Assembly (NCBI GenBank): GCA_016929335.1 | Contig: JAFGIY010000222.1 | Location: 1-64,000, forward strand | DNA: 64,000 nucleotides | Reading direction: 5' to 3' | Source of the DNA: Acidobacteriota bacterium | GTDB taxonomy: Bacteria; Acidobacteriota; UBA6911 | Shown: positions 1 through 7,039 of the stretch, piece after piece | How positions within the stretch are numbered: position 1 is the stretch's first letter | How the letters are laid out: every line of letters starts with the position of its first letter | Position numbers and translations under genes: made by a program | Notes under the pieces: generated by a model | Database searches by the model: none | Told to the model about the DNA's origin: nothing | Seen by the model: the letters and a program-made list of their open reading frames with translations, nothing else

Positions 1-26
1 ACGTAAGAGCTGCGCGGCATAGTCAT
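1..26 (-). CDS. Start of a gene running off the left edge
   Basis: On the minus strand an ATG at 26-24, with a second in-frame ATG at 20-18, follows a purine-rich GAGGTG about eight bases upstream. The frame stays open to the window edge, giving a start MTMPRSSY. Only eight codons are visible, so no family can be named. Two copies of GGGTGTCCG upstream (96-104 and 137-145), interleaved with TTCGGAA palindromes, resemble sequence often found near REP-type transposase genes. That link is inference. Confidence 0.3.
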
Positions 27-95
27 GATTCACCTCTTTCCACATATCTAATGGCGAACTCATGAAATGAGCCAAAAAATTTTCATACAAAATGT

Positions 96-160
96 GGGTG
101 TCCGGAATTATGAATTATAGCTTTCGGAAAATGGATGGGTGTCCGAATGATATTCGGAAT
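96..160. repeat. Short duplicated GGGTGTCCG motif with TTCGGAAT palindromes
   Basis: GGGTGTCCG occurs at 96-104 and 137-145. ATTCGGAAT-like palindromic words sit between and after the copies. The segment lies between the edge gene and the putative protease gene and looks like a small intergenic repeat or operator region. Confidence 0.4.
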
Positions 161-193
161 ATTTGTATGCGTATTTTCTTCCGATTACGCTCG

Positions 194-1567
194 TCAGGGA
201 ATGTAACGGTCGGCGAGTTTTTGAAGGTTTCGTAATCGCCGCGCAGCATCAGACAGGTTTGTCCCCGGACAGTTTTCGCGCAACCAATCCATAAGCATTT
301 GGGCATCTACTACATACGCTGATACTTCCATCAACCCGAAAGTCCGCGGTTTGCCGTCATTATACTCGGGGTATTTCTCCTTCTGCTGGGTGTGAACATC
401 CTCATGGGCAGAAATGGATGCAAAGATTATGTCAGGTTTACAGGACTCCTCCAGTTTCTGCATGAGTTTCTCCAGGCCGCTTTGTTGGCCATGCTCGTCG
501 GTGGAGGCATCGATCTCGGAAGAGTCTTCGCCACGCGGCGCATTAGCACCGTACCGGATTTTGTAGGCGCGATCCTCAACCAATTTTTCGTATTCATCGA
601 TAGAATCCGCAAAATCGGCGATCTTCCTATCCGCATAGGCTTCGGCATAGGTCAGATCCTGTAGCAACTGCCTGTATACATCCGGACAAGGCGATTCGCC
701 TTTCAGGTCCCAGCTAGCGGTTTCCGTCGATTCGAACTCCTCCGTCTGAACGCGATCGATTACTTTGCTGCCCTTCAGTTCCAGCCCCGTGAAAGGCGCC
801 TCGAAGCTAAACTGTTCTAAAAGCTCTTGAGGCGGTCTGATGTGCTTGATGATTTCATGGGTGTCCCATCCTTGTTTGTTGACCACGTGATCCGATATCG
901 GCTCCTGCCCCAGAGCCCCTGTACGCTCCGAAATATCCTTATCCGAGTGAGTTTCAGCGCAGACATCGTAGTATCGAACCGTGTGATCCGAGCGATAATC
1001 CGCCAAGGCTTTCTGGCTGCCGGAGATTGTAAAACGTTGCGGATCCGGGAATTCAATCCTGACATTTGTATTGTCGCGTAATTTCGGCAGATCCAATCCA
1101 CGAAGAATAGTTGTGTGGGTGTCCAGTTTTACTGTGCTTCGGTTGCCGGGACGTTTGGTCTGGGGCTGGTATTTGCCGCGATCTTCCGGCCACTCTGCGC
1201 CGGGACGGAGCATCTCTTTTGGGAAACGGCATAGCATTTCATCAACTTGCTGATTCTCTTCGTGAATGGAATCGTCCCGAAGCTCCCGAGTGACATTCTT
1301 CACATATAGAGAATTCGGATCTCCACACACCTCAATAACGATGGTTTCATTCACCGTATGGGAACCGCTGACAACAACGGTTTTCCCTTTTTCAGGCTTG
1401 GGCTGCACGGGCTTGCCTGAGCCTTCGCGGTGGATTGTGATGGTTCCCTTCCAAATGCAGATGTTCGGATTGACATCATCGCCGCCGCCGGCAACCGCCA
1501 AACTCTGCACGTTCAAGCCGGCCAAAAACGCAAAAAACAAAATAAGCCGCTTCCATTTTAATCGCAT
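194..1567 (-). CDS. Secreted putative zinc metalloprotease (HExxH), unknown family
   Basis: This 457-residue protein starts with a clear Sec signal peptide (basic MRLKWKR, then a hydrophobic stretch to about residue 26). Near the C-terminus it has H388-E389-x-x-H392 in a helical context, and a glutamate (E414, in the segment LMEVSAY) 22 residues after the second histidine. HExxH followed by a downstream Glu is the gluzincin zinc-site arrangement, so a zinc peptidase of the cell envelope is a reasonable guess. The long N-terminal part (30-330) is polar, charged and has no recognisable domain. Several cysteines could form disulphides after export. The gene stands alone on the minus strand; cimA runs away from it. 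I cannot assign a named family. Confidence 0.75.
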   Translation of the reverse strand: MRLKWKRLILFFAFLAGLNVQSLAVAGGGDDVNPNICIWKGTITIHREGSGKPVQPKPEKGKTVVVSGSHTVNETIVIEVCGDPNSLYVKNVTRELRDDSIHEENQQVDEMLCRFPKEMLRPGAEWPEDRGKYQPQTKRPGNRSTVKLDTHTTILRGLDLPKLRDNTNVRIEFPDPQRFTISGSQKALADYRSDHTVRYYDVCAETHSDKDISERTGALGQEPISDHVVNKQGWDTHEIIKHIRPPQELLEQFSFEAPFTGLELKGSKVIDRVQTEEFESTETASWDLKGESPCPDVYRQLLQDLTYAEAYADRKIADFADSIDEYEKLVEDRAYKIRYGANAPRGEDSSEIDASTDEHGQQSGLEKLMQKLEESCKPDIIFASISAHEDVHTQQKEKYPEYNDGKPRTFGLMEVSAYVVDAQMLMDWLRENCPGTNLSDAARRLRNLQKLADRYIP

Positions 1568-1690
1568 AGCTACTCCAACTCTTTGAACATTTCCGAGGGA
1601 ACGAATACCAGATCCTCAACCTCAATCGCGTTGGACATAATTGGCCTGCCGGTTTTTATGATCCCGCCTTCTATTTTGCTATCCTAAACC

Positions 1691-1724
1691 AGCCACGAAT
1701 TATCACGAAGAATAATTCGTGGCT
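1691..1724. repeat. Perfect 13-bp hairpin, intergenic
   Basis: Arms AGCCACGAATTAT (1691-1703) and ATAATTCGTGGCT (1712-1724) are exactly complementary around an eight-base loop. It lies between the secreted protease gene and the cimA leader. It may be a dispersed palindromic repeat or a factor-independent stop, but no long T-run follows on either strand. Confidence 0.6.
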
Positions 1725-1800
1725 GTCCTGTTCAGGAATTTATGTTTGCAAATGAAGAATGCTTATGGCAATGTAGGGCTGTCAGAAGGATTTCAGGGTA

Positions 1801-1875
1801 ATGGTTCAGCGCACCGCGTATACATTTTTCAACATCGCCATTATTAGCATATCCGGGATTTCGCCCGGCGGATAA
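1801..1875 (+). CDS. Isoleucine-rich leader peptide of cimA attenuator
   Basis: A 24-codon reading frame begins with ATG at 1801, ten bases after AGAAGGA (1784-1790), and ends with TAA at 1873-1875. Five of 24 codons are isoleucine: ATC 1834, ATT 1840, ATT 1843, ATA 1849, ATT 1858. They cluster in the segment NIAIISISGI. The next gene makes citramalate, the first committed precursor of isoleucine in the threonine-independent route. A run of codons for the end-product amino acid immediately before a terminator/antiterminator pair is the classical layout of ribosome-mediated transcription attenuation. The last codons (GGC GGA T) form one arm of the antiterminator. Confidence 0.85.
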   Translation: MVQRTAYTFFNIAIISISGISPGG

Positions 1876-1913
1876 AGGCTCGCACAGGTGCGTGCACCAA
1901 GCCCTCATCCGCC
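1867..1913 (+). promoter_or_regulatory. Antiterminator stem of the cimA attenuator
   Basis: GGCGGAT (1867-1873, overlapping the leader stop) is exactly complementary to ATCCGCC (1907-1913). GGCT (1877-1880) pairs with AGCC (1900-1903), and CGCAC/GTGCG (1881-1885/1888-1892) forms an inner hairpin. This fold uses bases needed for the 5' arm of the downstream terminator, so the two structures exclude each other. A ribosome that reaches the leader stop would cover the 1867-1873 arm and favour termination. Stalling at the isoleucine codons would free it and favour read-through. Confidence 0.8.
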
Positions 1914-1934
1914 AGGCGGGTGAGGGCTTTTTTT
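1901..1934 (+). terminator. Intrinsic terminator (attenuator) before cimA
   Basis: A 12-bp GC-rich stem (1901-1912 with 1916-1927, one G-T pair, three-base loop) is followed by seven T residues and more T-rich sequence. It ends only about 28 bases before the cimA start, so it must act as a conditional stop in the leader and not as the end of another gene. Confidence 0.9.
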
Positions 1935-1961
1935 ATTTCGGGAGCTCAAATGGAGGCTCGC

Positions 1962-3533
1962 ATGAAGATACGGATCTACGACACAACATTAAGGGACGGG
2001 ACACAGGGCGAAAGCGTGGCTTTCTCCGTACAGGACAAGCTCCGCGTAGCCCGCAAGCTGGACGAGTTCGGTGTCGACTACATCGAGGGCGGATGGCCGG
2101 GCTCGAATGAAAAGGACGCCGAGTTTTTCCAACAGGCTGCATCTCAAAAATGGCAGACGGCGAAAATCGCTGCTTTCGGCAGCACGGCTCTTGCCAGGAA
2201 CCAGCCCGAACAGGATCCCAATCTTCAAGCCCTGCTGGAAGCGTCCACGCCCGTTGTCACAATTTTCGGCAAGTCCTGGGACTTTCATGTGCATGCCGCG
2301 CTTCGAATCCCCCTTAACAGAAACTGTGAGCTCATTAAAACCTCAGTCGCTTATCTCAAGTCCAAAGGCAGAGAAATCATCTATGATGCCGAACACTTTT
2401 TCGACGGATTCGCCGCCAATCCGGAGTACGCGATGCAGACTCTTCAGTCAGCCGCTGAAGGAGGCGCGGATATCATAGTCCTGTGCGATACCAATGGCGG
2501 CTCACTGCCGTCGCACATACAGAATACGATTCGGAAGGTCCAGTCATTGATCCATCTCCCTCTGGGCATTCATTGCCACAACGATTCCGAGCTCGCGGTC
2601 GCAAATACTCTGGCAGCCGTGGAGTGCGGCATTATCCAGGTGCAGGGAACGATGAACGGCTATGGCGAGCGTTGCGGAAACGCGAATTTATGTTCCATTA
2701 TCCCAAACCTGGAACTGAAAATGGGACATACGCTCGTAGGTCCCGAACGCCTGAAACATCTCACGATTACATCAAAGTTCATCAGCCAGATAGCCAATCT
2801 GCCGCATCGCAAAGACCTGCCCTTCGTAGGAGAAAGCGCGTTTGCACACAAGGGGGGCGTTCATGTCAGCGCCGTCATCAAGGATGCCGCCACGTATGAG
2901 CACGTAATTCCTGAAAAAGTTGGAAACTCACGCCGCGTCCTCGTATCCGAGCTTTCGGGGAGAAGCAATTTGATGTACAAAGCCCAGGAAATGAACCTGG
3001 ACATTGCGGAACAGGAGGAAAGGTTGAAGCCCGCATTGAACCGGATCAAAAAGCTCGAAAACCAGGGCTATGAATTTGAAGCGGCTGAAGCTTCGGTGCG
3101 CGTGCTGATGGAGACGGCGCTGAATGGAGAAAGGGAATTCTTTGTCATCGATAACTTCCGCGTCATCACCGATATGCATCGATCAGGCGAAGTCCGGTCA
3201 GAGGCCACCGTTAAAATACGCGTAGGCGATAAATCCATCCACACAGTAGCCGAAGGAGACGGCCCCGTCCACGCTCTGGACCAGGCGCTGCGCCTGGCGC
3301 TGAACCAATTCTTCGAACCTCTGCGCCGCGTTCAGCTCACCGATTATAAAGTGCGCGTTCTGGAAGGGACTCAGGGCACGGGATCCAAAGTGCGCGTACA
3401 TATCCAGCACACGGATGGTGAGGAAAACTGGACCACCGTCGGCGTATCCGAAGATATTCTGGAAGCAAGCTACCTGGCCCTCGCCGATGGAATTCGATAT
3501 AAGCTGCTGAAGGAGAAGGATAAGACGAATTGA
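1962..3533 (+). CDS. cimA: (R)-citramalate synthase
   Basis: Condenses acetyl-CoA and pyruvate to (R)-citramalate, the entry to isoleucine synthesis that bypasses threonine. The 523-residue product opens with the DRE-TIM signature IYDTTLRDGTQGE. It carries the metal-binding HCHND motif and the GTMNGYGERCGNANL segment of the isopropylmalate/homocitrate/citramalate synthase family. It ends in a LeuA-type allosteric dimer domain (about 400-515) that usually senses isoleucine. The TQGE N-terminus and overall length fit the long citramalate type better than LeuA. I choose ATG 1962 because GGAGG lies five bases upstream; ATG 1950 and GTG 1920 are in frame but the latter sits inside the terminator. 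Expression is probably controlled by the leader attenuator. Confidence 0.93.
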   Translation: MKIRIYDTTLRDGTQGESVAFSVQDKLRVARKLDEFGVDYIEGGWPGSNEKDAEFFQQAASQKWQTAKIAAFGSTALARNQPEQDPNLQALLEASTPVVTIFGKSWDFHVHAALRIPLNRNCELIKTSVAYLKSKGREIIYDAEHFFDGFAANPEYAMQTLQSAAEGGADIIVLCDTNGGSLPSHIQNTIRKVQSLIHLPLGIHCHNDSELAVANTLAAVECGIIQVQGTMNGYGERCGNANLCSIIPNLELKMGHTLVGPERLKHLTITSKFISQIANLPHRKDLPFVGESAFAHKGGVHVSAVIKDAATYEHVIPEKVGNSRRVLVSELSGRSNLMYKAQEMNLDIAEQEERLKPALNRIKKLENQGYEFEAAEASVRVLMETALNGEREFFVIDNFRVITDMHRSGEVRSEATVKIRVGDKSIHTVAEGDGPVHALDQALRLALNQFFEPLRRVQLTDYKVRVLEGTQGTGSKVRVHIQHTDGEENWTTVGVSEDILEASYLALADGIRYKLLKEKDKTN

Positions 3534-3579
3534 CGAGTTGCAGAAAACATTCATAGAGAAGCCGGGAGCGGAGGCCATC

Positions 3580-4761
3580 GTGGTTTATATCTCCTCGTTG
3601 TCGAAGGCGCAATGGATCTGGCTTGCTGGAACATTGGCGGCCATGGCTATCATCGTGGCCATCGGTTGGGGATTGGAACCGGTGGACGAAGAAACTCAGG
3701 TTTCTTTCACGACGGCTATGAGTATCCGCGAAATCGCGCCGGAGCTTGGCGTAACCAATAAAGCCCTGGCGCGCGAGCTTGGTCTGCCGATCGAAGCACC
3801 GAAGGGCAAACCGTTGAAGAGTCTCGGCATCGTTCAGGAAGATCTCGATCACGCCGCCGCCCATCTCGCGAGTCACCGCCCCTCGCAGCTTCGCTATTTC
3901 ATTACTGCCGCGCTGGTCTTGTGGGGGCTCGTTTTTCTCATCCGGCTTGGACGCCCGGACGGTTCATTGAAGACTCAAAAGCGCATCTGGTATCCGCGCG
4001 CCCCATACATTATCGCCCTTGTGACAGCCGGCATAATCTGCGGCTTCTGGCTGGGCAAATCGCCGAATCCTATGGAAGGCGTCGTAAAAGTTTTTAAGTC
4101 TATGGTCGGGCTTTACCCGTCCGTTGCGGATAAGATAATCGCATTGGCATTTTTTCTGGCACTGGCTGTCATAGGGAACAAGTTGATATGCGGATGGGCT
4201 TGCCCCTTCGGCGCTCTGCAGGAGCTGCTTTACAGCCTGCCAATTCTTAAAAGAATCAAGCGCAGAAAAATTCCGTTTCTTATATCCAATGGAGTACGCG
4301 CAATCCTTTTTGTGGCGGCTTTGCTGCTGTTGTTCGGCTTCATCGGCGGACAGAAGGGCTTCGTTCTGTATCATTCCATGAATCCATTCAATCTGTTCGA
4401 TATGGATTTCAGCCACATGTTGATCACGCTGACGATTATTATCTCCCTGGGACTGTCTCTGTTGGTGTACCGGCCGTTTTGCCAGTTCATCTGCCCCTTC
4501 GGACTGATCTCCTGGCTTGTTGAGAGGATCAGCATGGCAAAGGTCCGGATTCATGCGGCTCGATGCGACAAATGCGGTGCGTGCATAAATGCCTGTCCAC
4601 TGGAAGCCGCAAAAGACAGAGTGGCGGGCAAGCGCTTTGCAGCCGAGTGCTACAGCTGTGCCCGGTGTCTGAATGTCTGCCCGCAGGATGCCATCACCTA
4701 CGCGTGGAAGCGGGGACAGTCACCAGTGTCCCCTTCCAACATTCCCGGCCCTTCGCTTTAG
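3580..4761 (+). CDS. Membrane 4Fe-4S protein, NapH/NosR-like polyferredoxin
   Basis: An integral membrane electron carrier of about 393 residues. A first transmembrane helix (about 10-30) is followed by a soluble helix-turn-helix-like segment (IREIAPELGV...ALARELGLP), then about five more helices. Two CxxxCP motifs at the membrane face (CGWACPFG and CQFICPFG) are typical of NapH/NosR/CcoG-like proteins. The C-terminus holds two classic ferredoxin clusters (CDKCGACINACP and CYSCARCLNVCP). It probably moves electrons between quinol and a periplasmic or cytoplasmic partner not seen here. GTG 3580 is preferred because GGAGG lies five bases before it; a TTG at 3538 would add 14 residues. The last codons run into a palindromic repeat (4712-4733), so the tail may be repeat-encoded. 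Confidence 0.8.
   Translation: MVYISSLSKAQWIWLAGTLAAMAIIVAIGWGLEPVDEETQVSFTTAMSIREIAPELGVTNKALARELGLPIEAPKGKPLKSLGIVQEDLDHAAAHLASHRPSQLRYFITAALVLWGLVFLIRLGRPDGSLKTQKRIWYPRAPYIIALVTAGIICGFWLGKSPNPMEGVVKVFKSMVGLYPSVADKIIALAFFLALAVIGNKLICGWACPFGALQELLYSLPILKRIKRRKIPFLISNGVRAILFVAALLLLFGFIGGQKGFVLYHSMNPFNLFDMDFSHMLITLTIIISLGLSLLVYRPFCQFICPFGLISWLVERISMAKVRIHAARCDKCGACINACPLEAAKDRVAGKRFAAECYSCARCLNVCPQDAITYAWKRGQSPVSPSNIPGPSL
4712..4733. repeat. REP-like palindrome GGGGACA...TGTCCCC, copy 1
   Basis: A 22-base hairpin with seven-base arms GGGGACA/TGTCCCC around GTCACCAG. The same 22 bases occur on the opposite strand at 28023-28044. It lies inside the 3' end of the polyferredoxin gene and encodes its tail (RGQSPVSP). 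Confidence 0.8.
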
Positions 4762-5158
4762 CGCCGGCTAAGCCCATGTCTTATGGCCGTGCGACGCTGG
4801 TAGCCTAAGCCGTTCCCGCCTGCCGTTGACATGGAAAGATATGCGACAAATGGATGTAATTTTCTCGGGGTCGGGGTCGGAATCGGTATCGGGGTCGAAA
4901 GGAAATAATATCAAGTGCGAACACAATCGATATGCTCCATGACTTAAAGCCGACCCCGACCCCGAGATATCAAAAATTCGTCCCCCCTGTGCGCTGACTG
5001 CGGGACAGGCCTTGCAGGCGTGATCGATTATCTCAGCCTGCAAGGCAAAGCTATCCGGATCAACTTTTTGACAATCGATTTCAAGAGAATAGACTGAAGA
5101 CCGAATCCGGGCGCCGTAACCTGCACATGCAGCCGCAGGCAGAAGCGTTATTAATTCG
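4762..5158. other. 397-bp intergenic region with long GGGGTCGG inverted repeat
   Basis: CTCGGGGTCGGGGTCGG (4864-4880) is exactly complementary to 4950-4966, giving a 17-bp stem around a 69-base loop. The left arm continues as a low-complexity TCGGRRTCGG run to about 4899. The region separates two converging genes. Reading frames through it (for example 4768-5043 on the minus strand) encode DPD-type low-complexity peptides and are not credible genes. Confidence 0.65.
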
Positions 5159-7039
5159 TCACTCGTCCTCTGTCAGCACGCCCATTGCCCGATCCCTCTC
5201 CACCAGTGCCTTGGCGTATGTAGTGCGCGCCTGGACTTCGGCGAAACGGGCGGACCGGAAATCACGCTGGCGCCGGATCACTTCATAGGGAATGGAAGCG
5301 CCTTCCAGCAGTCTTGTTTCCTCGGCAGCGAGCGCCTGACCGCTCAGTTCCACCGCCTTGCGCGCCGCTTCGACCTGGGCTTTGGACTGAACCAGCCCGA
5401 TAATGGCTTTGCGCACTTCCAGTGCAATGCTGTTGCGCATTCGTTGAATGCTGGTTTCCGTCTGCTGTTTTTCCAGCTTTGCCCTGAATAAATCGGCTTT
5501 AGCTGCCCGGTTGCGAATATTGAAGGAAAAAGTGAAGCCGACCGCATATTCCGGATAGCGCCAATTCCTCACCTGTCGGAACGCCTGAGATATGCCTCCG
5601 GGATAGATCACGGGCGCTCCGATGCTGTTCTCAAAAACACGATTTCCATATAATCCCGAGCTGTTAAAGTTTGCGAAAACAAGCAAACCTGGCCGGACAA
5701 GGTCCTTGCCGTATCGGATCCCAATATCCTGGATCTGGAGATTGGCTTCTGCCTGTCGAATTTCGGACCTATTGCTGTACGCGGTTTTCAAAGCCTCATC
5801 CAGCTTCGGGATGTCGCTGCCTTTCGGTTCCGGCAGTGAATCTGTCGGCTCAATCTGTACGGAGCTTAACAATTCGGCAAGATTTGCGCTGATTATGCTC
5901 TTCAGCTCCACTTCGCGCATTTGCAGAGCGGCCTGGGCAGTTGCAAGGTCCCGTTGCCTTGCGGCTACTTCCGACTCCGCAGTCACAACGTCCAGGCCCG
6001 ACGCCGTCCCGATTTCTTCACGCGCTCTGTTGTCTTCGTGGAGGCTCCGGGCGACTGCCAGCGATTGTTCTGCCACGCGAACATTCTCGCGTGCTGAAAC
6101 CAGGTCCCAATAGGTGTTCTGCGCCTGGGATAATGTTGTATTCACCTGCAGTCGAACTACTTCCTTCACCATCCGCATTTCGTTTTTCGCCACATCGAGG
6201 AAGCGCCGGCCGACTGCCGTGCCGAAACCGCTCAGCAGGTTTTGTGTGACACTGATGGATAGCTGAGAAATAAAGGTGGGATTGTAAAGCAGGAACCTCT
6301 GGGTGGAACTCTGGCGCATGTTGTTGAAGGATACGCTGAGGCTCGACCCGAAAGTAAATGCCTGGGAGTAGCGCGCCTGCAGGGCAACAGATCTTGTCGT
6401 CACTTCCGGCAAGCCGGACACCACAATCGAATTCAGCGGACTCTTCGTCCGGTCTATGCTGAATCCGAGCGCGAGAGTGGGATCATAGCTCCCCCGTGAA
6501 AATCCGAAAACCTGGCGTGCGCCTCCGGAGATTCCCCCCACCGATCCGAATCCTCCAAGTCCTCCGGCGCCTCCGACACCTGCCCCGATTGCGCCTGCAA
6601 AAAGGCTGCTGGGGATCTGCACTCCTGCTCCTCCCCGGGGTGCGCCGCCGCCCTTTACCCTCAGCATATCCGTCTCCGCATAACGGGCGCTGTTGTTTGA
6701 AGACAGGACATCGAGATTGTTGTCATTGACGGCCGTCTTCAGTTGGGAGAGCGATATCGGCAGCTTCCCATCACGGATCAGCTGAGACAGGCTCGACGAG
6801 TTTGCCAGCTTCATCTCGGGAACCTTCTGTGCCTTGTAAGGTTTATATAATCGAGGAAACCACTCGGGATTTTTGCTGAGATCCGGAAGATTTGCCAATC
6901 CTTGCTGCGCCGGGACGGCTCTGATGCAACACATCAGAATAAGGATCAGTCCTGCCATTCGGCCGCCGGCTTTCGCAGCGAATTGCCGGGTCACAGTTCT
7001 GCAGGTTTCTTTTTGACAGAAAGAAACAAGCTTCAACAT
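5159..7039 (-). CDS. TolC-family outer membrane efflux protein (second of pair)
   Basis: About 626 residues with a signal peptide (GGRMAGLILILMCCIRAVPAQQ) and, in the C-terminal 400 residues, the two long alpha-helical repeats of outer-membrane factor proteins (segments such as NTYWDLVSARENVRVAEQSLAVA and EVRKAIIGLVQSKAQVEAARKAVELSG). These build the trimeric export channel of type I and RND pumps. An unusual glycine-rich stretch (about 130-180) precedes the first barrel segment. ATG 7039 overlaps the stop of the upstream paralogue (TGATG) and has GGAGG seven bases before it, so the two are translationally coupled. A GTG one codon earlier is possible. No membrane-fusion or pump gene is adjacent. 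Confidence 0.88.
   Translation of the reverse strand: MLKLVSFCQKETCRTVTRQFAAKAGGRMAGLILILMCCIRAVPAQQGLANLPDLSKNPEWFPRLYKPYKAQKVPEMKLANSSSLSQLIRDGKLPISLSQLKTAVNDNNLDVLSSNNSARYAETDMLRVKGGGAPRGGAGVQIPSSLFAGAIGAGVGGAGGLGGFGSVGGISGGARQVFGFSRGSYDPTLALGFSIDRTKSPLNSIVVSGLPEVTTRSVALQARYSQAFTFGSSLSVSFNNMRQSSTQRFLLYNPTFISQLSISVTQNLLSGFGTAVGRRFLDVAKNEMRMVKEVVRLQVNTTLSQAQNTYWDLVSARENVRVAEQSLAVARSLHEDNRAREEIGTASGLDVVTAESEVAARQRDLATAQAALQMREVELKSIISANLAELLSSVQIEPTDSLPEPKGSDIPKLDEALKTAYSNRSEIRQAEANLQIQDIGIRYGKDLVRPGLLVFANFNSSGLYGNRVFENSIGAPVIYPGGISQAFRQVRNWRYPEYAVGFTFSFNIRNRAAKADLFRAKLEKQQTETSIQRMRNSIALEVRKAIIGLVQSKAQVEAARKAVELSGQALAAEETRLLEGASIPYEVIRRQRDFRSARFAEVQARTTYAKALVERDRAMGVLTEDE

Noticed and set aside
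1801-1934. T-box riboswitch before cimA
   Set aside because: No T-box consensus or specifier-loop structure seen; the Ile-codon leader explains the terminator better.
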